A stretch of DNA of 64,000 nt from Chryseobacterium arthrosphaerae (lineage in GTDB: Bacteria; Bacteroidota; Bacteroidia; Flavobacteriales; Weeksellaceae). The stretch covers positions 124,001 through 188,000 of the forward strand of contig NZ_MAYG01000012.1 in NCBI RefSeq assembly GCF_001684965.1, in the 5' to 3' direction. This document shows positions 52,989 through 61,348 of this stretch, in pieces (the first letter of the stretch is position 1; the number at the start of each line of letters is the position of its first letter). Under the pieces are notes generated by a model, which searched no databases, was not told the DNA's origin, and worked only from the letters and a program-made list of their open reading frames with translations. Made by a program: the position numbers and the translations under genes.

Positions 52989-55118
52989 ATGTGGAAAAAT
53001 TTCAAACTGAATAAATTTTTACTCCTGATTCCATTAACCAGTCTAATGTTTTGTTTCAACTCGCCACAGAACGATGATGAAAAGATGCAGACGATAATGG
53101 TGAGCGTAAAAAACACACTTTCTTATCTGCATTATAGTCCCAAGTCTATCAATGATGCTTATTCGAAGGACGTTTATAAGCATTATTTCGAGTTAGTAGA
53201 CCCTGCCAAAAGATATTTTCTGCAATCTGATATGGATGAATTCAGCAAGCATGAAACAAAGCTTGATGACTATATCAGCCAGGGAGATCTTACTTTCTAT
53301 AAGCTTACTATTGACAGGCTGTACCAGAGAGTGGATGAGATCGATAAAATCACTCAGGATATTTTCAGCAAACCTATCAATCTGAAGGAAGATGAAAACC
53401 TTACCCTTGAGCCAAAACTTAAAAAAGTACCTGCCAATAAGCAGGAACAGTATAATGAGTGGAAAAAATTCATCAAATACAATATTCTGCAGGAAGTTGA
53501 ATCGATGAATAGCAAAGAAGAAGCCCAGAAAGAAAAGAAGGATTCTGTACAGAAGTACAAATTGAAAGATACGATCAAGTTTAAACCTCTTACCCAGGAC
53601 GAAAAGATCAAAAAGGCTACAGATGAGGTAAAAGACCTTGTAAAAGATACCTTTACCAGATTCAAGAAGAGAAAGAAAATGGATTGGTTTACCGTCTATA
53701 TGAATGCGTATACTGAAGTGTTCGATCCGCATACCAACTATTATTCTCCAAAGGATAAAGAAGACTTTGATACCCAGTTTACCGGAAAAGTAATTGGTAT
53801 CGGAGCTCTGATCCAGGAGAAAAAAGGAAACCTTTTCCTGGGTGCACTTACAATCGGGGCACCGGCATGGAAGTCTAAGCAGCTTTCAGAAGGAGATAAG
53901 ATCTTAAAAGTAAAATCCAAGCCGAAAGAGGATGCCGTGAATGTAGTGGGAATGCTTTCTGATGAAGCCGTAAGACTGATCAGAGGAGAAAAAGGAACCC
54001 CGGTTACCCTGACCGTTCAGAAAAAAGACGGTACCATCAAAGATGTAACGATGATCCGTGAAGAAGTGGCTATAGAAGACACTTTTGCAAGAAGTATCGT
54101 CATCAATACACCGAACGGTAAAAAATACGGTTTTATTAACCTTCCAAGCTTTAATGCCGATTTTGAAAATGCCAAAGGAAGAAATGCTTCTGATGACATC
54201 AAAAATGAAATCATCAAGCTTAAAGCTCAAAACATCGAAGGAATCATTCTTGACCTTAGAAATAACGGCGGTGGTTCATTAACGGAAGTAGGCGATATCA
54301 TGGGACTTTTCATGGATGCCGGACCTTATGTACAGGTAAAAGACGGAAACGGTAAAATACAGACTCTAAAGAACAAATACGAGACCCCGATCTGGACCGG
54401 ACCTCTAGTGATCATGCAGAACGAACTTTCCGCTTCAGCATCTGAAATCCTTGCAGGAGTAATGCAGGATTACGGAAGAGCTATGATCATCGGATCTCCG
54501 CAGTCATTCGGAAAAGGAACAGTTCAGACCTTTGTAGACCTGAACAGATTCCTGAATACTGAAGATGATTTTGGATCTTTAAAGCTTACCATCCAGAAAT
54601 TCTACAGAGTGACGGGAGAATCTACACAGAGAAAAGGAATTGTTTCAGACATTCAGATGAAAGATTTCTTTACCTATGCTGAGGTAGGAGAGCGTTACGA
54701 TGACTTTGCCCTGGCATGGGATAAAATTCCTTCTACAAAATTCCAGAAACTGAATTATTTCAATATTCAGGCTCTTGAAAAAGCAAGCGCAGACAGAATG
54801 GCTAAAAACAGCAATTATCAGCTGTTACTGGAATCTGCCCAATGGAGGGAAAAACTGGATAAAGAAGAAACGATTACGCTTAATATCGATAAGTTTAATG
54901 AACTGATGAAGCACAGAAAATCTCAGATTGAAAAATTCAAGGTTCTGACGAAATTCGAGAACGGATTACAGTTCATTATGTATCCGAGCGAGATTGAAAG
55001 AGAGAAGAAAGACGAAGCTTTCAAGAAAAAATCTGAAATGTGGATCAAGAATCTGAAAAAAGATCTTTACCTGCAGGAAGCAATGAACATTGTATCAGAT
55101 ATGGGAGCAAAATCATAG
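52989..55118 (+). CDS. prc: Tail-specific protease Prc (C-terminal processing peptidase, S41)
   Basis: Prc trims the C-terminus of periplasmic proteins. The 709 residues show an N-terminal hydrophobic signal (FLLLIPLTSLMFCFN), a helical N-domain, a PDZ domain (about 240-330, with GIGALIQEKKGNL and VVGMLSDEAVRLIRGEKG), then the S41 domain with GIILDLRNNGGGSL, NELSASASEILAGVMQDYG (nucleophile Ser) and QSFGKGTVQ (catalytic Lys). A C-terminal DUF3340-like helical region ends the protein. All catalytic residues are in place. Confidence 0.96.
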   Translation: MWKNFKLNKFLLLIPLTSLMFCFNSPQNDDEKMQTIMVSVKNTLSYLHYSPKSINDAYSKDVYKHYFELVDPAKRYFLQSDMDEFSKHETKLDDYISQGDLTFYKLTIDRLYQRVDEIDKITQDIFSKPINLKEDENLTLEPKLKKVPANKQEQYNEWKKFIKYNILQEVESMNSKEEAQKEKKDSVQKYKLKDTIKFKPLTQDEKIKKATDEVKDLVKDTFTRFKKRKKMDWFTVYMNAYTEVFDPHTNYYSPKDKEDFDTQFTGKVIGIGALIQEKKGNLFLGALTIGAPAWKSKQLSEGDKILKVKSKPKEDAVNVVGMLSDEAVRLIRGEKGTPVTLTVQKKDGTIKDVTMIREEVAIEDTFARSIVINTPNGKKYGFINLPSFNADFENAKGRNASDDIKNEIIKLKAQNIEGIILDLRNNGGGSLTEVGDIMGLFMDAGPYVQVKDGNGKIQTLKNKYETPIWTGPLVIMQNELSASASEILAGVMQDYGRAMIIGSPQSFGKGTVQTFVDLNRFLNTEDDFGSLKLTIQKFYRVTGESTQRKGIVSDIQMKDFFTYAEVGERYDDFALAWDKIPSTKFQKLNYFNIQALEKASADRMAKNSNYQLLLESAQWREKLDKEETITLNIDKFNELMKHRKSQIEKFKVLTKFENGLQFIMYPSEIEREKKDEAFKKKSEMWIKNLKKDLYLQEAMNIVSDMGAKS

Positions 55119-55123
55119 ATACC

Positions 55124-55157
55124 AAAAAAACCGATAATGAAAATTATCGGTTTTTTT
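55124..55157. terminator. Bidirectional terminator between prc and sodC
   Basis: CCGATAAT and ATTATCGG form a perfect stem around GAAA, with runs of A and T on the two sides. The neighbouring genes converge. Confidence 0.88.
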
Positions 55158-55171
55158 ATGAAGTAGAATAA

Positions 55172-55675
55172 TTACTTTATTTCTACACATCCCACTCTTC
55201 CTCCGGCATTTCCGGTAGGCTGGGTGTGGAAGTCGTCAGCCGCTGCGTGTACAATAAGACCTTTTCCAATGATGTTTTTAGACTCATCTGTACAGCCAAG
55301 GCACCATTTGTCCGTTTTGAAAGTAAGGGTTGCTGTTCCGCTCTGATCAGCTACTAAATTTCCTATATCTCCCATATGGAAATGCTCGGCTCCCCATTTA
55401 CCATGGTCGTTTTTGGATGGGTTCCAGTGCCCGCCTGTAGAAGTTCCGTCTGCTGCAGAGCAGTCTCCTTTTTCATGAATGTGTACAGCATGGATTCCAG
55501 GGGTAAGGTTGGTGATGTCCAGTTTCATAATAACTTCATTTCCCTGTTGGGTAAACTTTGCCGTTCCGCCTGTCTGTGTTCCGCTTTTGGCATTTACGCT
55601 GTACATTTTTGTGGTTCCGCATGAAACAGCAAAAAGTGCACATCCTGCCAGTAATGCTATTGTTTGTACTTTCAT
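55172..55675 (-). CDS. sodC: Copper/zinc superoxide dismutase, lipoprotein
   Basis: SodC disproportionates superoxide outside the cytoplasm. The first 19 residues (MKVQTIALLAGCALFAVSC) form a lipobox with acceptor Cys19. The copper ligands appear in GIHAVHIHEKGDC and later GLIVHAAADDF, and zinc ligands in GGHWNPSKNDHG and HFHMGDIG. The disulfide-type cysteines (GDCSAADG and GGRVGCVEI) are present. The 167-residue length fits. It is monocistronic. Confidence 0.95.
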   Translation of the reverse strand: MKVQTIALLAGCALFAVSCGTTKMYSVNAKSGTQTGGTAKFTQQGNEVIMKLDITNLTPGIHAVHIHEKGDCSAADGTSTGGHWNPSKNDHGKWGAEHFHMGDIGNLVADQSGTATLTFKTDKWCLGCTDESKNIIGKGLIVHAAADDFHTQPTGNAGGRVGCVEIK

Positions 55676-55864
55676 TTCTAAATGATTTATAGTGATTATA
55701 CCATAAAATTAAAAAAGATTTTCCAAAACACTTTATGATTCCAGTCTTTTTTTCGGAAGTAAATGTAAGAGGTCTCCGAATACCGCTAATAAAGGTATTC
55801 AGTCAGGGCTTTGGAAAAAGAAGGAAAATACTTATTTTTAACAGGATAGGTATAATCAACTTTT

Positions 55865-56521
55865 ATGGCAAAACAGGAAGAAAAAGTGATCATTTTATAT
55901 ACATTCATACAGGAGGAAAAACATCAGCATTTTTTGGATCAGTATTTACCTGTTTTCTCTGAAGATGGGCAGAAAGATATCCTGAAGTACAGAAGATGGC
56001 AGGATGCCCAGCTTTCATTGCTGGGGAAAATTTTGCTGCTGCATGGCTTGAGAACCTATTATGATATTCATGAAACCGAAATCCTTATTGATTCCAACAA
56101 AAAGCCTTATTTAAAAGATCATCCTATTCATTTTAACATATCCCATTCTAAAGACCTGGCAGCCTGTGCCATTGCAGGATTTCCTGTAGGACTGGATGTT
56201 GAATTTTCCGATACATCCGTCAGTTATTCTGACTTTAAACTTCATATGACCCCTTATGAAATTGAAGAGATTGATAATGCTGAAGATAAAATGGCGAGTT
56301 TTTTTACCTATTGGACCAGAAAAGAAGCCGTTATAAAAGCCCACGGGGACGGAATGATGCTTCCTCTGGATTCTTTTGAAATTCATAAAAATGAATGCCT
56401 GATTAACGGGGAAAAATTCTTCACAAAAGACATTGTTATTGAAAATTACTACAGCTGTATTGCCTCGAATGACATCAGCATCAATAATGTGGTTCCTTTT
56501 ATTGAATATATTAAGATTTAA
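55865..56521 (+). CDS. 4'-phosphopantetheinyl transferase superfamily protein
   Basis: This enzyme class moves the phosphopantetheine arm from CoA to carrier-protein serines. The 218 residues match the Sfp type: two ACPS-like halves, with HFNISHSKDLAACAIAGF, the metal motif GLDVEF, and WTRKEAVIKAHGDGM (the xWxxKEA-like motif). No biosynthetic gene cluster sits nearby, so the carrier protein is encoded elsewhere. It stands between sodC and the AraC-type regulator. Confidence 0.92.
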   Translation: MAKQEEKVIILYTFIQEEKHQHFLDQYLPVFSEDGQKDILKYRRWQDAQLSLLGKILLLHGLRTYYDIHETEILIDSNKKPYLKDHPIHFNISHSKDLAACAIAGFPVGLDVEFSDTSVSYSDFKLHMTPYEIEEIDNAEDKMASFFTYWTRKEAVIKAHGDGMMLPLDSFEIHKNECLINGEKFFTKDIVIENYYSCIASNDISINNVVPFIEYIKI

Positions 56522-56680
56522 AGTGACCAAAGCAGCTACCCATTCGCTGTCAATAAGTTGATCCTATTTTTAACTCTGAAAATAAAATGTATTCAAAATA
56601 AGATCTTACTGTAAAAAAGCAATAATTGACAACTGGAGTAAACTTAGGATCAATACCTTTGCGGATATACACCTTTTATT

Positions 56681-57583
56681 TTGGAAGCATATAAAAAACG
56701 GATCGTAAAAACAATTCAATACATTGATTCTCATCTTGATGCTGACCTTTCGCTGGAAAAAATTGCTGAGATCAGTGCCTATTCGCCTTTTCATTTTCAC
56801 AGAATATTTAAGCTGGTTACAGGAGAAACGCTTCAGAACTACATCATCAGGAAGAAAATAGAAAAGAGTGCCCTCCATCTGGCTTTACATAAAAATATGG
56901 AGCTCAGAGATATCTATTGGAATCTCGGATTTTCCAGCCATTCTGTTTTTTGTAAAACATTCAAAAAGTATTACGGTCTGGCACCTACAGAATTCCGCAG
57001 ATTAGCCCCCGAAAAATTTCACAGAATTTTGCAGAAACAGAGCAAGAACGGACAAGCGGATACGGTTTTCAGCCAATACATTTGCAATATCGAAAATCTG
57101 TTAAACTGGACGAAAATGAATTTAAAAATCGAAGTAAAAGAAATGCCGGAAATGAATCTGGCATCTGTAATGAGCCTTGGAATTGCCAATGTAGAAACTT
57201 CTTTCAATGTATTGGCAGACTGGGCGGTAAAGAAGAATCTTTTTCCCGGAGAACATGTGAAAATGATTTCTGTATATCATGACAGCTGCAAGATAACACC
57301 TCTTGATAAAGTCAGGATACATGCCTGTATGCTTCTGGATGAAAGATTGCAGAAGCAGGACGGTGAGGTATTTGCTGAAACTTTAGAAGCCGGAAAATAT
57401 ATTGTAGGAAGCGGTGAAGTTACCCTTGATGATTTTGAGCAATGCTGGGTTACTTTGTTTTTATGGATGAATGAGCATCATTACACAATCAGGAGAACCT
57501 TTCCCTATGAGATCTACCATACCAATTTTAAAGAGCATCCTGAAGGGAAAATGATCGTGGATTTCTGCATCCCGATTCTGTAA
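56681..57583 (+). CDS. AraC-family regulator with GyrI-like effector domain
   Basis: A 300-residue protein that starts at TTG (56681). Residues 5-105 carry the two helix-turn-helix motifs of AraC proteins: LEKIAEISAYSPFHFHRIFK, with TGETLQNYI, and IYWNLGFSSHSVFCKTFKKYY, with GLAPTEFR. Residues 145-300 form a GyrI/SOUL-like ligand-binding domain, ending YHTNFKEHPEGKMIVDFCI. This Rob/SbmC type of pairing regulates in response to small hydrophobic molecules. It lies upstream of the TonB-dependent receptor on the same strand. Confidence 0.92.
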   Translation: MEAYKKRIVKTIQYIDSHLDADLSLEKIAEISAYSPFHFHRIFKLVTGETLQNYIIRKKIEKSALHLALHKNMELRDIYWNLGFSSHSVFCKTFKKYYGLAPTEFRRLAPEKFHRILQKQSKNGQADTVFSQYICNIENLLNWTKMNLKIEVKEMPEMNLASVMSLGIANVETSFNVLADWAVKKNLFPGEHVKMISVYHDSCKITPLDKVRIHACMLLDERLQKQDGEVFAETLEAGKYIVGSGEVTLDDFEQCWVTLFLWMNEHHYTIRRTFPYEIYHTNFKEHPEGKMIVDFCIPIL

Positions 57584-57736
57584 TTCAATGCAGGCAGAAC
57601 GTCTGAAGACAGGGTAGGAAAAAAAAGCTAAAAAATAAATAAGTACCAACATCAATATTTATCACTGAAAGTAACTTTCATCCTTCTTCTTCCTGCTTTC
57701 AACCCCATTAATTTCAACGGTAAACGCAACTCATTT

Positions 57737-57766
57737 ACCATTCGGTAGCAAAAGAATACCTTTCAG
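57737..57766 (+). promoter_or_regulatory. LytTR-type direct-repeat site upstream of the TonB receptor
   Basis: Two 9-mers, ACCATTCGG (57737-57745) and ACCTTTCAG (57758-57766), lie in the same orientation with a 12-bp spacer, 60 bp before the receptor ATG. The same pair with identical spacing lies before the kinase gene at 61267. The 9-12-9 layout is the known architecture of LytTR response-regulator sites. Confidence 0.7.
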
Positions 57767-57826
57767 TAATTATTTTTTTACAGAAGGGTGTTTCCTGTAC
57801 TATTTTTGATCCGGAAAACAACAGCT

Positions 57827-60073
57827 ATGAAAACTCAAGGATATAAAATATTTTTTCTGATTGCTCTTCTTACCTATATGACGGGCTATTCTCAGGTAAA
57901 GATTTCGGGAAGGGTGACCTTTAAAAATAAGGGAATCAGTGAAGTCAATGTTACCCTGAAAAATACTTATGATGGTGCGACTACGGACGCCCATGGAAAT
58001 TTCTCTTTTGAAACTTCAGAAAAAGGAAGTCATACGGTAACCTTTACCCATCCCAAATACGAAGAAATTGAAAAAGCAGTCAATATAGAAAATCAGGAGA
58101 TTACGCTCAATACAGACCTGAAAGAACAGATCAGTGAAATTGATGCAGTGGTGGTTTCTGCCGGCTCTATTGAGGCCAGTGACCGGAAAAGGGCAACGGC
58201 ACTTCTAACCCCGCTTGACATTTATACCACTGCCGGGGCAGATGGGCAGATTTCTTCAGCACTGAACTATCTTCCCGGTGTGCAGAAAGTAGGGGAGTCT
58301 GAAGGGCTTTTCATCAGAGGAGGAACAGCTTCTGAATCTAAGATCTTTATGGACGGAAGTCTCATTAACAATTATTTTTCCAATTCCGTACCGGGAATTG
58401 CAGGAAGAGACCAGTTCAATACTTCCCTTTTTAAGGGGAATATCTTTTCAAGTGGTGGGTACTCAGCATTATACGGGCAGGCTCTTTCAGGGGCATTGAT
58501 GCTGGAAAGTGTTGATTTGCCGGATCAGAGTTCTTATAACTTCGGTGTTTCACCTATTTTTCTGAGTGGCGGGTTTCAAAAGCTGGGCGCGCAGAAAAAC
58601 TATTCATACGGAGCTTCAGCAGGATATTCACTCCTAAGCCTGATGCAGAAAGTTTTCAATTTTAATACCGACTTTACTGATGCTCCACAGGGACTGAACG
58701 GGGATCTTAATTTCAGATTCAAAACCAAATCAGGAGGCTTTTTTAAATATTACGGAATGTACAATACCAACAGAATGGGCGTAAGAACAGAAAGTCTGGA
58801 GCCTGAATATGATTTTGCATTGGTAAAGCTGAAAGGCAGAAGTACTTATCACAACCTTTCTTACAGGCAAAAATTCGGGAAATATCTTTTGAATGCAGGA
58901 GGTTCTTATTCATACAACAGATCTGATCTTAAGTTTTCTACAGAGAATCAGGATGTGGAAAGCAACCGATCAGGATTGCTTACAGAGGGTAATTATATCA
59001 ATTTTAAAGCAGTTCTTGAAAGGAAAATCAACAGGATCAGTGCTGTACGGGGAGGTTTTGAACTGAACAGTACCGATGAAAATCTGGATTTCGGAGAGGT
59101 TCGGAAAAATTATAAAGATTTGATTTCTTCGGCTTTCGTAGAAACAGATCTGGGCTTCAGTAATGCACTGTCTGCAAAAGTAGGCGTAAGAGCTGAAAAC
59201 TCTTCTTATCTGGGAAAAAGCAATATAGCCCCCCGCCTGGCACTGGCTTATCGTCTGGCTGATCAGTGGACGGCCAATATCGCTTACGGTCTTTTCTATC
59301 AGAATCCAGAAAGTAAATACATCAACGGGCCGGCCAACCTGGATTTCCAGAAATCACAGCACTATATATTCCAGATCATGAGAAGTTCAGAAGGAAGAAG
59401 CCTGCGGTTTGAAGCATTTTATAAAAAATACGACCAGCTTGTTAAAACCTATAATATCTTCCCCGGAAAGCAGCAAAGCCAACAGGTACAGTCTGCTTTC
59501 AACAATGAAGGCTATGGCTATGCAAAAGGGCTGGAGGTATTCTGGAGAGATAATAAAAAGACATTTAAAAATATTGATTACTGGCTGACGTATTCTTTTC
59601 TGGATTCAAAAAGAGATTTCCTTAATTATCCGGTAAGTTTAAAGCCCGGTTTTGCTGCAGAACATACACTTTCCGCAGTGGTAAAAAGGTTTATTCCGGA
59701 ATGGAAACTGGGAGTCAATCTTTCTTATACCTATGCTAAAGGACGACCTTACTATGATATTGCCTCTAAATTTGAGGATGGAAAAGCAATAAATTATACC
59801 CGGAATGAAGGGAGACTGAAGGATTATAATGCTCTTAATCTCAGTTTCAATTATGTTCCGAGTGTCGGAAAAAAGGATGCAAAGTCATTTACTGTATTTG
59901 TACTGAGTATTTCCAATGTTTTTGGATCTAAAAACGTGTATGGGTATAATTTTTCAGTGGACGGGGCCAGAAGCTCTGCAGTGGTTCCCCCGGTTAATAC
60001 CTTTGTATTTGTAGGAGCTTTTTTCAGTTTCGGAGTAGATAAAACGGAGGATGCGATCAATAATAATTTATAA
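57827..60073 (+). CDS. TonB-dependent outer-membrane receptor
   Basis: The ATG at 57827 gives 748 residues. They comprise a signal peptide (to about ...GYSQ), a carboxypeptidase-like domain of about 90 residues (VKISGRVTFKNKGISEVNVT, then DAHGNFSFETSEKG), a plug domain (LPGVQKVGESEGLFIRGGTA) and a 22-strand barrel extending to the C-terminus. The family imports siderophores, vitamins or glycans by TonB energy. No SusD partner gene is seen, so a siderophore or small-molecule role is more likely than glycan uptake. The short protein gene 48 bases downstream may be its partner. Confidence 0.93.
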   Translation: MKTQGYKIFFLIALLTYMTGYSQVKISGRVTFKNKGISEVNVTLKNTYDGATTDAHGNFSFETSEKGSHTVTFTHPKYEEIEKAVNIENQEITLNTDLKEQISEIDAVVVSAGSIEASDRKRATALLTPLDIYTTAGADGQISSALNYLPGVQKVGESEGLFIRGGTASESKIFMDGSLINNYFSNSVPGIAGRDQFNTSLFKGNIFSSGGYSALYGQALSGALMLESVDLPDQSSYNFGVSPIFLSGGFQKLGAQKNYSYGASAGYSLLSLMQKVFNFNTDFTDAPQGLNGDLNFRFKTKSGGFFKYYGMYNTNRMGVRTESLEPEYDFALVKLKGRSTYHNLSYRQKFGKYLLNAGGSYSYNRSDLKFSTENQDVESNRSGLLTEGNYINFKAVLERKINRISAVRGGFELNSTDENLDFGEVRKNYKDLISSAFVETDLGFSNALSAKVGVRAENSSYLGKSNIAPRLALAYRLADQWTANIAYGLFYQNPESKYINGPANLDFQKSQHYIFQIMRSSEGRSLRFEAFYKKYDQLVKTYNIFPGKQQSQQVQSAFNNEGYGYAKGLEVFWRDNKKTFKNIDYWLTYSFLDSKRDFLNYPVSLKPGFAAEHTLSAVVKRFIPEWKLGVNLSYTYAKGRPYYDIASKFEDGKAINYTRNEGRLKDYNALNLSFNYVPSVGKKDAKSFTVFVLSISNVFGSKNVYGYNFSVDGARSSAVVPPVNTFVFVGAFFSFGVDKTEDAINNNL

Positions 60074-60121
60074 AGACATAACTTCGGATCATAATATAAC
60101 TAACTTTTAAAATTTGATATC

Positions 60122-60778
60122 ATGAAAAAATACTTTTTAAGCTTTGCTTTAGCTCTGGTGAGTTTAACAGCTTTTGCACAGACAGATTATGAAAAAATAA
60201 TGAAGGATAAAATTGCAAAAATTGAAACCTGCAAAACTCCGGAAGACTTTCAGGCTTTAGCCAATGACTTTCAGAGAATAGGAAGCAAAGAAAGCTCACA
60301 ATGGCTACCTCCTTATTACGCAGCCCTGGCTCAGATACAAAAAGGAAGAGTGATGATGAGAAACGGTAATATGCAGGATCTGGATGGGGTTGCTGCACAG
60401 GCCGAAAAATACCTGGGTACGGCACAGAGTCTTGCAGGAGCTGATAATGCAGAAATCCGGCTGTTGAAAAAAATGGCGTATTCCCTTAGAATGATGGTCA
60501 GTCCTCAGCAACGTTATATGACGGATGGTGCCAGGGCTGCAGAAGAACTTAATATTGCAGAAAAACTGGACCCTGCCAATCCAAGAATTGCCCTGATCAA
60601 GGCGGAAGATATTTATTTTACTCCTGAACAGTACGGAGGAAGCAAAACCAAAGGTTTGGAAATGTTTAAAGATGCTGTTGCCAAATTCAATGCCTATAAA
60701 CCCAAAACAGCGTTGGATCCGAACTGGGGAAGAGGTGAAGCAGAATATTTCATAAGCCTTCCGGCAGAAAAGAAATAA
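60122..60778 (+). CDS. Exported TPR-like helical protein downstream of the receptor
   Basis: The first 19 residues (MKKYFLSFALALVSLTAFA) form a signal peptide. The remaining roughly 200 residues are all helical, with TPR-like repeats (YYAALAQIQKGRVMMRNGN, and LNIAEKLDPANPRIALIKAE, whose AEKLDPANPR part is a classic TPR turn). It starts 48 bases after the receptor and is likely cotranscribed with it. A role assisting the receptor is possible but not shown by the sequence. Confidence 0.8.
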   Translation: MKKYFLSFALALVSLTAFAQTDYEKIMKDKIAKIETCKTPEDFQALANDFQRIGSKESSQWLPPYYAALAQIQKGRVMMRNGNMQDLDGVAAQAEKYLGTAQSLAGADNAEIRLLKKMAYSLRMMVSPQQRYMTDGARAAEELNIAEKLDPANPRIALIKAEDIYFTPEQYGGSKTKGLEMFKDAVAKFNAYKPKTALDPNWGRGEAEYFISLPAEKK

Positions 60779-60795
60779 TCATTCATAAAAAACAG

Positions 60796-60819
60796 ACCTT
60801 CACATTGTGGAGGTTTTTT
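60796..60819 (+). terminator. Terminator after the receptor operon
   Basis: ACCTTCACA and TGTGGAGGT pair with one G-T wobble around a short turn, followed by six T residues. Confidence 0.65.
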
Positions 60820-60836
60820 AATATCCGGATCAAGAA

Positions 60837-60862
60837 AAAAGCACCATTACGGATGGTGCTTT
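60837..60862 (-). terminator. Terminator of the bacteriocin-like peptide gene
   Basis: GCACCAT and ATGGTGC pair perfectly around a five-base loop, with a T run following on the minus strand. Confidence 0.75.
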
Positions 60863-60884
60863 CAAAATATTATGTACTGATTTT

Positions 60885-61055
60885 CTAAACGCAATGATCT
60901 GTGAATAACGTACATCTTCCGAACTGGTTTCTGCACATATTCCATCCGCAGCCGTCATCATTCCATGGATCTTTCGGGATCAGACCTCCTGCAATTTTCT
61001 TTTGATCTTCTCTGGTAAGGCTTTTTAAACCTTTCAGTTTAATTTGTTTTTTCAT
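60885..61055 (-). CDS. GG-leader bacteriocin-like peptide (56 aa)
   Basis: A short minus-strand frame of 56 codons. The leader MKKQIKLKGLKSLTREDQKK ends in IAGG (21-24), the double-glycine processing type used by peptidase-containing ABC transporters. The core after Gly24 holds four cysteines (36, 41, 48, 55) and three aromatic residues around WNDDGCGWNMCRNQFGRC. Such peptides are annotated bacteriocin-like in Chryseobacterium. No modification enzyme or transporter lies within the window. It is the type of gene often missed by length cut-offs. Confidence 0.82.
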   Translation of the reverse strand: MKKQIKLKGLKSLTREDQKKIAGGLIPKDPWNDDGCGWNMCRNQFGRCTLFTDHCV

Positions 61056-61266
61056 TGTAATTGTTTTTTTGATGTTCCTACTCTTTAAGCTTTTCGGATA
61101 ACGCTTTGTGTTTTACTAAACTACGTTATTTTTTCATTTAAGCAAAATTATTCATATTAAAATTCCAGTTTTGTGATAATTAATTCAATTAAATTGTCTT
61201 TTTTCGATATTAATATTAAATTATGTATTTCGGAGATAGGCTGATATTTATTGAATACCCGCTCAT
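61056..61266. other. Intergenic region before the kinase
   Basis: It contains a minus-strand TAATTTTG (61150-61143) that could be the -7 box of the bacteriocin-like gene, although no -33 TTG is well placed. Otherwise AT-rich with no frame supported. Confidence 0.4.
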
Positions 61267-61296
61267 ACCATTCGGAAATAAAAATCAACCCTTCGG
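61267..61296 (+). promoter_or_regulatory. LytTR-type direct-repeat site upstream of the kinase
   Basis: ACCATTCGG (61267-61275) and ACCCTTCGG (61288-61296) are separated by 12 bp and lie 52 bp upstream of the kinase ATG at 61349. Spacing and distance match the site before the TonB receptor. Confidence 0.72.
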
Positions 61297-61348
61297 TAAG
61301 AAATAATTTTTGATACCTTTAATAAAGGCTAATTTTGAGCTTAATAAA

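Noticed and set aside
53193..53732. A 179-residue minus-strand frame opposite prc
   Set aside because: It is antisense to the conserved Prc protein and its composition is hydrophobic and repetitive; no motif was seen.
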